Below, in pieces: positions 1 to 5,184 of a stretch of 36,943 nt of DNA. The notes beneath the pieces were generated by a model. It ran no database searches, was not told the origin of the DNA, and saw only the letters and a program-made list of their open reading frames with translations. The first letter of the stretch is position 1. Each line of letters begins with the position of its first letter. The stretch covers positions 1-36,943 of the IMG/VR virus record IMGVR_UViG_3300015189_000074; one strand, given 5' to 3'. Position numbers and translations under genes: made by a program. Source of the DNA: a virus.

Positions 1-40
1 TCGGACGGATGCGTGACGTACGGCGAATGTAATTGACCAT
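1..40 (-). CDS. Start of a leftward gene, cut by the window edge
   Basis: An ATG at 38-40 (reverse strand) is preceded by an AGGGAA ribosome-binding sequence at a good distance. It opens a frame reading MVNYIRRTSRIRP up to the window edge. It follows the leftward operon after a short gap of 17 bases, so it is probably the next gene of that operon. Thirteen residues are too few to recognise a family. Confidence 0.4.
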   Translation of the reverse strand, partial: MVNYIRRTSRIRP

Positions 41-57
41 CTTGTTCCCTGGGATAA

Positions 58-279
58 TTAGCTGACGTTGACGACGGGCACGATGTGCCCCTTGAGTACC
101 GGCACGACGAAGCAGCACACCTCGGTGCGGGCCGTGTGAAGATCGGCGGCAATTTCCGCGATTTTTTTAGACTCGAACACATGCGCCTGTTCGCGGCGCA
201 CCAGGTGGCCGGCTTGATCGAGATAGAGGAACGGCACATCGAGGCCGATCGCAAAGCCGTCTGCCGTGGCCGCATTCAT
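58..279 (-). CDS. Hypothetical small protein of the leftward early operon
   Basis: This 73-residue protein begins MNAATADGFAIGLDVPFLYL. The ATG at 277-279 overlaps the stop codon of the upstream gene (ATGA), so the pair is translationally coupled. An in-frame extension upstream would run through the neighbouring gene and is not needed. There is no signal peptide, membrane segment or motif I recognise; the C-terminal half is hydrophobic (CCFVVPVLKGHIVPVVNVS). It is the fifth cistron counted from the PL-like promoter near 1565-1593. Function unknown. Confidence 0.6.
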   Translation of the reverse strand: MNAATADGFAIGLDVPFLYLDQAGHLVRREQAHVFESKKIAEIAADLHTARTEVCCFVVPVLKGHIVPVVNVS

Positions 280-449
280 TGCAGCACCACGCCTTCGCGC
301 AGCGGCACCAGCGCGCGCAACGTCGGCGTGAAGCCGACCAGCAGGTACAGCCATTCGCGCTGGCCTTCGAAGCGACCGTGAAAGCCCAGGATGACGCCCG
401 GGCCCATGCCGGGAACGTGATACGAATCGCCGATCTGCAGATGGCTCAT
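276..449 (-). CDS. Hypothetical small protein of the leftward early operon
   Basis: A 57-residue protein starting MSHLQIGDSYHVPGMGPGVI. I chose the ATG at 447-449 because it overlaps the stop of the upstream gene by the usual ATGA; the longer frame upstream is arginine- and serine-rich shadow sequence. The pattern 'GxSYxVPGMGPGVILGFxGRFEGxxEWLYLLVGFTP' suggests a small beta-barrel, as in proteins that recognise or wrap around a ligand, but I do not recognise a family. It is coupled to the genes on both sides by 4-base overlaps. Confidence 0.6.
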   Translation of the reverse strand: MSHLQIGDSYHVPGMGPGVILGFHGRFEGQREWLYLLVGFTPTLRALVPLREGVVLQ

Positions 450-715
450 GCGCGACCTTTCGCGAAGGCTGGCAGCACCAGCTGGTGACGAGGAAGCGCG
501 GCCACGCGACGGGGAAACACAGCGAGGCGAAGGCGCCAATACCGCCCGCAGATGCGGCGTGCCACAGCTTGAGCGGCAGCGCGATTTGGATAGGCGGTAC
601 CGCGGCTCTCGCCGGTCAGCCATTCCCCTTGGACCTGGTGTGGCTCAGGCTCGCGGAAATAGCGATCGCTGAGCGTGTCGTGGAGCAGATATCCGCCGCG
701 GACCATGATCATCAA
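446..715 (-). CDS. Hypothetical basic protein of the leftward early operon
   Basis: An 89-residue frame with an arginine-rich C-terminal half (for example RRICGRYWRLRLAVFPRR), consistent with nucleic-acid binding but not diagnostic. The start is uncertain: TTG at 713-715, ATG at 710-712 and ATG at 704-706 are all in frame, and none has a good ribosome-binding sequence. The end overlaps the next gene by ATGA. It lies 17 bases after the DUF1566 gene. An arginine-rich protein in the left operon of a lambda-like phage could be an N-type antiterminator, but that is speculation from position only. Confidence 0.5.
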   Translation of the reverse strand: MMIMVRGGYLLHDTLSDRYFREPEPHQVQGEWLTGESRGTAYPNRAAAQAVARRICGRYWRLRLAVFPRRVAALPRHQLVLPAFAKGRA

Positions 716-732
716 ATTGCTGAATGATTGAA

Positions 733-1275
733 TTACGAAATCACTAATCTGCGGACGGGGCGAGCGCGGGCACTGAAGTCCTTGTGGCCGTCGTACTGGT
801 AGCCACTGTCGAAGTACGTGAGCCAGGCACAGTCCGGATCGCCCGCGTACTGCGTGCTGGACCAGTACCAGGTCTTTTGAAATAGCTCGGGCACGTTGGC
901 GCAGCAGATGGCCAGCTCGCCCTTGGCGGGCAGGTACAGATCGTTGAAGCCGTCGATTACCAGTGCGCGGCAGTCTTGCGCGGCGGGGTGAGCGTGCTTG
1001 GACTCGCAGAGCGCGATGGTGTTGGCGAGGCCGTCGTTCAGGCTTTCGGCGCCGGGTTCATTTTTGCTGGCGCCGCCCCATTTACGCGGATCCAGATCGC
1101 TGGCGGGATCGGTGGGGACGAAGAGATGCCAATCTTGTTGGCCTGCTGGCGCGCGGACCAGGCCGGCATATACGCCACCGTGCAGCGGGTAGGCGGCGCC
1201 GAGTTGGAAGGGTGGGAGGTGAAGGGCGGGAGCGGCGCTGCGCTCGACGGCGGGTGCTGCGGCTGTGGCGGTCAT
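733..1275 (-). CDS. DUF1566-type (C-type-lectin-like) protein
   Basis: This 180-residue protein carries a C-terminal DUF1566/Lcl-type domain. The visible hallmarks are 'DLYLPAKGEL' near residues 112-121, the 'TWYWSSTQYAG' segment near 135-145, then 'AWLTYFDSGYQ' and a closing 'RARPVRRL'. The N-terminal 50 residues are proline- and alanine-rich and end in a short 'HGGVYAGLV' beta segment. DUF1566 domains have a formylglycine-generating-enzyme/C-type-lectin-like fold and are common in phages and in secreted proteins; their role in phages is not established. There is no signal peptide. The ATG at 1273-1275 overlaps the stop of the upstream gene. The first codons repeat those of that upstream gene (see the repeat entry). 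Confidence 0.8.
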   Translation of the reverse strand: MTATAAAPAVERSAAPALHLPPFQLGAAYPLHGGVYAGLVRAPAGQQDWHLFVPTDPASDLDPRKWGGASKNEPGAESLNDGLANTIALCESKHAHPAAQDCRALVIDGFNDLYLPAKGELAICCANVPELFQKTWYWSSTQYAGDPDCAWLTYFDSGYQYDGHKDFSARARPVRRLVIS

Positions 1276-1517
1276 GCTGCGCCCCGTGCCAGCACAAGAA
1301 GCTCACATGATTGCGTTATGCCGATGGTGGGCGGGATAGCGTCCTCCCACTCACGCATCGCCTCGTTGTGCCAAAACTCCAGATGCTGCTGGGATACTTC
1401 CAGGTCGCGATTGAGGCTATCAATTTGACGCTGCTGTTCGGCGACCAGATTGCGTAGGTGATCGAGTTCCCACCGATTCAACTTGCGCGCGATCGTGGGT
1501 GCTGCGGCTGTGGCGGT
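1252..1517. repeat. 21-bp perfect direct repeat at the starts of two adjacent genes
   Basis: Positions 1252-1272 and 1497-1517 are identical over 21 bases. Both copies cover the first codons of a leftward gene and encode the same short peptide (TATAAAP) after the initiator region. The copies are 245 bases apart, one full gene length. Confidence 0.75.
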
Positions 1518-1523
1518 TTGCAT
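1272..1523 (-). CDS. Small coiled-coil protein, first gene of the leftward operon
   Basis: An 83-residue protein. I chose the ATG at 1521-1523 because a perfect GGAGG lies four bases upstream; an earlier in-frame ATG at 1541 lies inside the palindrome and has no such signal. Residues about 20-60 (ELDHLRNLVAEQQRQIDSLN and following) form a leucine/glutamine-rich heptad pattern typical of a coiled coil, so the protein probably forms dimers or binds a partner. The C-terminus has CELLVLARGAA. It overlaps the DUF1566 gene by ATGA. Function unknown. Confidence 0.7.
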   Translation of the reverse strand: MQTATAAAPTIARKLNRWELDHLRNLVAEQQRQIDSLNRDLEVSQQHLEFWHNEAMREWEDAIPPTIGITQSCELLVLARGAA

Positions 1524-1526
1524 GTG

Positions 1527-1564
1527 GCCTCCATTTGCCACCCAAGTTGGGTGGGAATGGAGGC
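1527..1564 (-). promoter_or_regulatory. 38-bp near-perfect palindrome covering the Shine-Dalgarno site
   Basis: Arms 1527-1535 and 1556-1564 (9 bp) and arms 1538-1545 and 1547-1554 (8 bp) pair around a single central base, with a 2/1 base asymmetry between the two stems. The left outer arm contains the GGAGG ribosome-binding site of the first leftward gene (1528-1532). In RNA made from further upstream the site would be buried in the stem; in DNA it is a good dimer-binding site. The start predicted from the PL-like promoter (about 1558) falls inside the outer arm, so the normal transcript would keep mainly the inner hairpin. Confidence 0.65.
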
Positions 1565-1606
1565 AAATTACAATGAACGTTGTACGTTGTCAACAACTAT
1601 CATTGT
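1565..1606 (-). promoter_or_regulatory. PL-like promoter with twin operators
   Basis: On the reverse strand a perfect TTGACA (-35, 1588-1593) is followed after 17 bases by TAATTT (-10, 1565-1570). Two 14-bp operator-like sites, 1570-1583 (ACAATGAACGTTGT) and 1593-1606 (ACAACTATCATTGT), start 23 bp apart and touch the edges of the -10 and -35. Both resemble the exact palindromic pair at 2784-2820. It should drive the leftward operon 1523 to 58. Confidence 0.7.
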
Positions 1607-1617
1607 TTTTCGAACGA

Positions 1618-1794
1618 CTAAGTTAACGGACGAACTCTATCCATCCGTTCAAGCATCTCTTCGTTCTGGCGAATGATGCGATCCAGTCGGCTGTTGGTGC
1701 CCATGATCAAAAAGGGCATCAGGCACCAAAGAATCGCGAGTATTACTAAAAATATCACCAGGATGACGCCGAGAACCCCCAAGCCTGCATTCAT
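1618..1794 (-). CDS. Small single-pass membrane protein
   Basis: A 58-residue protein with one strong membrane helix at residues about 5-33 (GLGVLGVILVIFLVILAILW and following), then a charged tail (RLDRIIRQNEEMLERMDRVR) that looks helical. The ATG at 1792-1794 has an AAGGGG ribosome-binding sequence six bases upstream, which decides against the longer frame overlapping the nuclease gene. It begins 10 bases after the nuclease stop, so it should be made from the repressor transcript in the lysogen. Holins and small exclusion peptides look like this, but position next to repressor and nuclease fits a membrane accessory better. Function unknown. Confidence 0.65.
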   Translation of the reverse strand: MNAGLGVLGVILVIFLVILAILWCLMPFLIMGTNSRLDRIIRQNEEMLERMDRVRPLT

Positions 1795-1804
1795 GTTTTC
1801 CCCT

Positions 1805-2287
1805 TCAGTGGTGGTTGTTCCTCCGAAACTCTTCTGGGCTGAGTGCTTTGCTGGGTTTGGGCGCCTTCCTGTCGGCAGCGCTGTAAGTTCGCCGATCTTT
1901 CGCGCTCTGTTTTGATTGATATTTCTTGTAATGCTGCGCCTGGCCTTGTTTGATTTGTTCCAGGCCCACATCCTTGCCGTCCGCAGTGACCTTAGCCACG
2001 GTGCGGCCGTATTTGTCGGGGCGCTTTTGCGTCTCCATCGTCACGCGTTTTCCGTCCGCCAGGCGCTTCATGTTTTGTTTTGAAGCGTCGCCACCAGTCT
2101 GGTGTTTTTCGGGGGCGTCAATGCCCTGAATTCGAACCGTCGTTGGGCGCCCTTTGCTTACGACAACTACGGTATCGCCATCGATTACACGGGTAACGGT
2201 GCCTTGAACGGTCTCTGCGCTTACGGGAAACGATAGCGCGAGTGCTGCTGCGAGTTGGGCTATCCCGCCCTTAAAATAAACAGCCAT
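1805..2287 (-). CDS. Exported staphylococcal-nuclease-like endonuclease (SNase fold)
   Basis: A 160-residue thermonuclease-family protein. Residues 1-24 form a hydrophobic signal peptide ending VSA before ETV, so it probably acts in the periplasm or outside the cell. The SNase active-site set is complete: D36 and D38 in VIDGDT, R52 in TVRIQGIDAPE, D57 and E60, and R95 in DKYGRTVA. The family cuts DNA and RNA using calcium. The C-terminal 50 residues are lysine-rich and probably bind nucleic acid. It lies 15 bases downstream of the repressor gene and before the membrane peptide. The ribosome-binding site is weak, suggesting translation after the repressor. A lysogenic-conversion or exclusion role is inference. 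Confidence 0.9.
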   Translation of the reverse strand: MAVYFKGGIAQLAAALALSFPVSAETVQGTVTRVIDGDTVVVVSKGRPTTVRIQGIDAPEKHQTGGDASKQNMKRLADGKRVTMETQKRPDKYGRTVAKVTADGKDVGLEQIKQGQAQHYKKYQSKQSAKDRRTYSAADRKAPKPSKALSPEEFRRNNHH

Positions 2288-2302
2288 ACGCCTGCGATGT
2301 GA

Positions 2303-2746
2303 TCACCCCGTCGCCTGTTTTTTTTGGGCAGTCCGCGCGATGGTCGGTGCGGATACTTCGTATGCCGCGACGTCTTGCTTGGCGACATGTTCCAGAATGC
2401 CGATGGCCATGGTTCGCACGCTCGGGTCCAGCGTAGGCACGGCTAGTTTTCCTACCGCGGCCAGTACTAGCGCCCGCGTTTCCTGATCGAGGCCCGCAAG
2501 CGGATCCAGCATCGGTTGTTCACCATATTCCAGCCATTGCGGACGAACGCCGGCGGCCGTCGCGATTGCGGCGCTCATAACACTGCCTTGGGCGGGTTTC
2601 TTCTTTTCGGAGCGGCTTGCAAGTCGTTGCATCGCCTGGGGAGTAACTTTTTCGCCGAGCAATTCCGTCACGATGGCGGCCAATTTGGTTTGGTCGCCAA
2701 CGCGCTTGATCACGATCGCCATCCGGTCTTGGAAGGTAGTTTCCAT
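2303..2746 (-). CDS. CI-like phage repressor lacking a peptidase domain
   Basis: A 147-residue protein from ATG 2744-2746 (METTFQDRMAIVIKRVGDQ). It has an N-terminal helix-turn-helix with 'TPQAMQRLASRSEKKKPAQG' followed by the motif 'GVRPQWLEYGEQPM', which is typical of phage CI/C2-type repressors. No S24/LexA peptidase residues are seen and the C-terminal part (about 65 residues, 'LDPSVRTMAIGILEHVAKQD') is helical. RecA-driven self-cleavage is therefore unlikely and induction must work differently. The start is not certain: ATG 2768-2770 is in frame, and neither has a strong ribosome-binding site. It is divergent from the Cro-like gene, with operators between them. Confidence 0.8.
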   Translation of the reverse strand: METTFQDRMAIVIKRVGDQTKLAAIVTELLGEKVTPQAMQRLASRSEKKKPAQGSVMSAAIATAAGVRPQWLEYGEQPMLDPLAGLDQETRALVLAAVGKLAVPTLDPSVRTMAIGILEHVAKQDVAAYEVSAPTIARTAQKKQATG

Positions 2747-2783
2747 TAACGAATAGCCTACAACTGGCATTGTAAGGCGTGTG

Positions 2784-2825
2784 ACAATCATCATTGTTGA
2801 CAGATTACAATGATGATTGTAAATT
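2784..2825 (+). promoter_or_regulatory. PR-like promoter with twin operators
   Basis: TTGACA (2797-2802), 17 bases, then TAAATT (2820-2825) form a near-consensus sigma-70 promoter pointing right. Sites 2784-2797 (ACAATCATCATTGT) and 2807-2820 (ACAATGATGATTGT) are exact reverse complements, each itself a partial palindrome, and start 23 bp apart. The second extends to an 18-bp palindrome, 2805-2822. The predicted start (about 2832) coincides with the ATG of the next gene at 2833. The repressor promoter must lie here on the other strand, but I cannot place it. Confidence 0.75.
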
Positions 2826-2832
2826 GCATCCC

Positions 2833-3081
2833 ATGAACGCTCTCGAAAAATGCGTGGGAATCGTTGGTACGCAACGAAAATTCGCCGAAAAGGTCGGCGC
2901 CACACAGCAATCTGTCAGCGCCTGGCTTCGAAAAGGCAAAGTCGGTGACGGCTTTGCGATTGCAGCGGCGCGAGCGGTTGATTTTCAGGTCACTCCCCAC
3001 GAATTGCGCGCGGATCATTATCCGCACCCTGACGACGGCCTGCCCGAAGCGATGCGCGAACAATCGAGGGCCGCCGAATGA
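2833..3081 (+). CDS. Cro/YdaS-like DNA-binding protein
   Basis: An 82-residue protein, MNALEKCVGIVGTQRKFAEK and following. Residues about 10-40 form a helix-turn-helix ('TQRKFAEKVGATQQSVSAWL'), and the tail 'TPHELRADHYPHPDDGLP' is the signature of YdaS/Cro-type phage regulators (the antitoxin-like half of the YdaS/YdaT pair in some prophages). I chose the ATG at 2833 because the longer frame (TTG at 2794) would run through the promoter and operator. No Shine-Dalgarno lies before it, and the predicted transcript starts at the ATG, so it may be leaderless. Its partner repressor is divergent; it should act at the twin operators to open lytic growth. Confidence 0.85.
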   Translation: MNALEKCVGIVGTQRKFAEKVGATQQSVSAWLRKGKVGDGFAIAAARAVDFQVTPHELRADHYPHPDDGLPEAMREQSRAAE

Positions 3082-3197
3082 CCCAAGAAGAGCTGTTAAT
3101 CGCAATCCTGGAAGAGCTGCAGGCGATTCGGGCCGAGCTCGTTAAAGCGAATCTGTGCGTCGAAGTTACTGGCTTGACGCCTTTTGAGCGGCTGTAA
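3078..3197 (+). CDS. Hypothetical 39-residue protein coupled to the Cro-like gene
   Basis: The frame starts at ATG 3078-3080, overlapping the stop of the Cro-like gene (ATGA), and ends at TAA 3195-3197. It encodes MTQEELLIAILEELQAIRAE and a further 19 residues. The first 25 residues form an amphipathic helix, as in small adaptor or coiled-coil peptides. Its last 32 bases overlap, tail to tail, the reverse-strand gene ending at 3166. No family is recognised. Confidence 0.55.
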   Translation: MTQEELLIAILEELQAIRAELVKANLCVEVTGLTPFERL

Positions 3198-3378
3198 TGG
3201 CTTCCCGAATATCCCCATACGTTTCGACAGCCTCCGGGATGAAGTCTTTCATCGGTCGCATGACGCGACCGCCGGTGGCATTCTGTTTTGCGGAATTGAA
3301 ATCGATGGCCCGTAGCTTGAAAGCCAAATCGAGTATGGCATGCGCTTCGAGTGTGTCGTTCAGGTCCTTGAGTTCCAT
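3166..3378 (-). CDS. Reverse-strand small protein inside the early operon
   Basis: A 70-residue, charged, helical protein (MELKDLNDTLEAHAILDLAF and following). It has a strong AGGGGGA ribosome-binding sequence about six bases before ATG 3376-3378. The opposite strand frame is arginine/serine-rich and looks like a shadow. It runs against the early rightward operon and ends inside the small coupled gene, so its mRNA would be antisense to the PR transcript. Its promoter should lie within 3379-3560 but I do not see a convincing one. Function unknown. Confidence 0.65.
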   Translation of the reverse strand: MELKDLNDTLEAHAILDLAFKLRAIDFNSAKQNATGGRVMRPMKDFIPEAVETYGDIREAITAAQKASSQ

Positions 3379-3497
3379 TGAGATTCCCCCTGTGTGTGGC
3401 TTGCGTGTGGAAGCGAAAGCCTAGCATGGCCGGGAAGCTCACCTTTCTCCTCCTCCGCACAGTCAACCGGCGATCACCCGGTATTGCTGTGCTTCCG

Positions 3498-3534
3498 CCC
3501 GGCCGTTGCGCAAGCGATGGCCGGGTTTCTTTTT
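3498..3534 (+). terminator. tR1-like intrinsic terminator
   Basis: Arms CCCGGCC (3498-3504) and GGCCGGG (3519-3525) flank a 14-base loop and are followed by TTTCTTTTT (3526-3534). It sits between the Cro-like and CII-like genes, where lambda carries tR1, so early transcription past it would need antitermination or partial read-through. Confidence 0.65.
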
Positions 3535-3562
3535 GCTGAATCACAACGAACTGGGATAGCGC

Positions 3563-3868
3563 ATGTCGGCTCACTTGACAATGATCGTCGCGACGATCAA
3601 GTTTTCCGCGGCGTTGGCCGAGCTGGACGTGCTGGCCAAGCATGCGCCGCTCGAGCTCGCCGAGAAGGCGTGGAAGCAGTTGCGCTATGCGACGCCCAAC
3701 GATTTGTGCGCGATCGAGATCGAGACGGATGAGTGGCTTAAACAGCCGCGAATCTTGTTGGTGCCCGGTCCGGCAATCGATCGTGCGTTCGCGATGCTGA
3801 AGCCGGGCGGAGCTGTCAACGCGTCCGAATCTGCGCTTCCAGCGAGTCCATCTGAACGGAGTGTGTGA
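3563..3868 (+). CDS. Hypothetical early protein
   Basis: A 101-residue protein starting MSAHLTMIVATIKFSAALAE at ATG 3563-3565; an in-frame ATG at 3581 is the alternative. It has a helical, leucine-rich middle (LAELDVLAKHAPLELAEKAW), then 'PNDLCAIEIETDEWLKQPRI' and a serine/proline-rich tail. It is the first gene after the tR1-like terminator and overlaps the CII-like gene region by a few bases at its end (its stop lies at 3866-3868, five bases before the next ATG). No recognised domain. Confidence 0.6.
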   Translation: MSAHLTMIVATIKFSAALAELDVLAKHAPLELAEKAWKQLRYATPNDLCAIEIETDEWLKQPRILLVPGPAIDRAFAMLKPGGAVNASESALPASPSERSV

Positions 3869-3872
3869 GCTC

Positions 3873-4178
3873 ATGAGTGCATCTTTGCCCAGCCCGGTTG
3901 AAAGCACCAGAAAGACGGTGAAATGTGTCTTACAGGCGCTTTCAGGCAAGCCGGCCAGCAGCATTGCGCTGGCCATGGGTGTCTCGGAGGCGACTATTTC
4001 CCGCCTCAAGAATGAGCATCTGGAATCATTCGCCACATTGCTCGCGCACCTGGGTTTGAAAGTGGTGCCGGTGGAAGCGCGTTGCTTCGATCCGCGCTAC
4101 ATCGAAGCGTTGCAGACCCTGGCCGAGGCTGAACTCGCACGCCAGAAGAATCCACCGCAGCTCGAGTTCGATGAATGA
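3873..4178 (+). CDS. CII-like transcriptional activator
   Basis: A 101-residue protein. The pattern 'VLQALSGKPASSIALAMGVS', then 'EATISRLKNEHLESFATLLAHLG', matches phage lambda CII, where a helix-turn-helix around 'VGVDKSQISRWK' is followed by 'FSMLLAVL'. CII activates the repressor-establishment promoter and favours lysogeny. The C-terminal 'LQTLAEAELARQKNPPQLEF' is the expected exposed helix. I chose ATG 3873 over the GTG at 3861, which overlaps the previous gene; the ribosome-binding site is modest. Position between the tR1-like terminator and replication genes is that of cII. No CIII-like gene was recognised. Confidence 0.75.
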   Translation: MSASLPSPVESTRKTVKCVLQALSGKPASSIALAMGVSEATISRLKNEHLESFATLLAHLGLKVVPVEARCFDPRYIEALQTLAEAELARQKNPPQLEFDE

Positions 4179-4816
4179 GTGGGGCAACAAGTCTTTCAAG
4201 CCTGCGTCCGGTGGCCGAACTGGCTGCGGGCAAAGCCCACGGCACGCGCCTGCGCTACATGGCCGGGTGCAAATGTTTTCAATGCCGGCGCGCCAATAGC
4301 GATTACGAACGCGAGCGCCAGGCTGCGCGGAAAGCCGGTGATTGGAATGGCGTAGTTTCCAGCTCGAAGGCACGACGCCATTTGCGCATGTTGAGCAAGC
4401 GCGGCGTCGGCCGCAATGCGGTGAGAAAAGCGACCGATTGCAGTCGCACCATTCTCCAGCAGATTTTGGCCGGCAATCGTAAACATATTCGCGCTCGCAC
4501 GGAGCGCAAGATCCTGGCGGTGACGTTGGCGTGTGCACTAGATGGCGCGCTGACCGATGCTGCGCGCAGCTGGCGGTTGATCGATGAGCTAGTGGCGCTT
4601 GGCTACACGAAGAGTCTGATCGCGAACCGCCTGGGTTTCCAGAATCGTGGAATCCAGATAAGCAAGAATTTCGTGAGGATCGGCACCGAGGCCAGTGTGA
4701 TCAAACTTCACCGTGAGTTGATGACGAAGGCGGCGCTCGAGCAGCTGCGCAGTATGCGGGCCAAAATAAAGGCGCAACCGGCGCGCATTGTCCACGTGCT
4801 GGAAGACGACGAATGA
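4175..4816 (+). CDS. Phage protein with HG-YxxGCxCxxC zinc-binding-like motif
   Basis: A 213-residue basic protein. Near residues 22-40 it has 'HGTRLRYMAGCKCFQC', a His/Cys arrangement found in a family of phage and actinobacterial proteins and probably binding zinc. Two further parts, 'VGRNAVRKATDCSRTILQQI' (about 88-107) and 'LGYTKSLIANRLGFQNRGIQ' (about 147-166), each look like helix-turn-helix segments. A DNA-binding role is likely but its target is unknown. It overlaps both neighbours by ATGA, inside a run of coupled early genes from about 3873 to 7045. Confidence 0.65.
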   Translation: MSGATSLSSLRPVAELAAGKAHGTRLRYMAGCKCFQCRRANSDYERERQAARKAGDWNGVVSSSKARRHLRMLSKRGVGRNAVRKATDCSRTILQQILAGNRKHIRARTERKILAVTLACALDGALTDAARSWRLIDELVALGYTKSLIANRLGFQNRGIQISKNFVRIGTEASVIKLHRELMTKAALEQLRSMRAKIKAQPARIVHVLEDDE

Positions 4817-5184
4817 GCCTATTGACCCAGGCCTTCGCGCTGATCCCGGATGCGGGCAGCGTCCGCGGTGTTTGTGCGGAGGATCTCGCCGGGCTGATGC
4901 CCGTGCGCGTCTCGGACCCTGCGCGGATCCTGTACGTGCTGGCGCTGCGTGAGTTGATCACCGTTGCATATATCGATCAATCGCGCGGCAAGAAATTCTA
5001 TGTGAAGGCGCCGGCGGCGACGCCACCGGCAGATAAGCGTCCCATCCGCTGCCGGGTGGCCAACAAGAAAAAGCAAGCCCGGAAGAAAGCAGCGCTGGCA
5101 CGTGCGCGACGCATGGCGAAGCGGATCGCGCAGTATTCCGATCGGCCGGCGGCAGCTTCCGAAAAAAATGGAACACGTTCATGA
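4813..5184 (+). CDS. Small winged-helix-like basic protein
   Basis: A 123-residue protein. Residues 1-65 read like a winged helix used to bind DNA ('LTQAFALIPDAGSVRGVCAE', 'DPARILYVLALREL', then a beta hairpin 'KKFYVKAP'). The C-terminal 50 residues are very lysine- and arginine-rich ('NKKKQARKKAALARARRMAK'), as in nucleic-acid tails. It overlaps both neighbours by four bases. A role in early regulation or replication is likely from context but not shown. Confidence 0.6.
   Translation: MSLLTQAFALIPDAGSVRGVCAEDLAGLMPVRVSDPARILYVLALRELITVAYIDQSRGKKFYVKAPAATPPADKRPIRCRVANKKKQARKKAALARARRMAKRIAQYSDRPAAASEKNGTRS

Noticed and set aside
733-1275. Diversity-generating retroelement target (lectin-like C-terminus)
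   Set aside because: No reverse transcriptase, template repeat or variable repeat is visible in the window.
1618-1794. Holin call for the small membrane protein
   Set aside because: It has one helix and is in the lysogeny operon, with no endolysin nearby.
1565-2822. CRISPR-like spacing of repeated 14-mers
   Set aside because: Only two pairs, each within a promoter; they are operators.
2990-4036. 348-codon reverse-strand open frame over the early genes
   Set aside because: It covers four better-supported genes, is Arg/Ser/His-rich and has no ribosome site; it is a shadow of GC-rich coding sequence.
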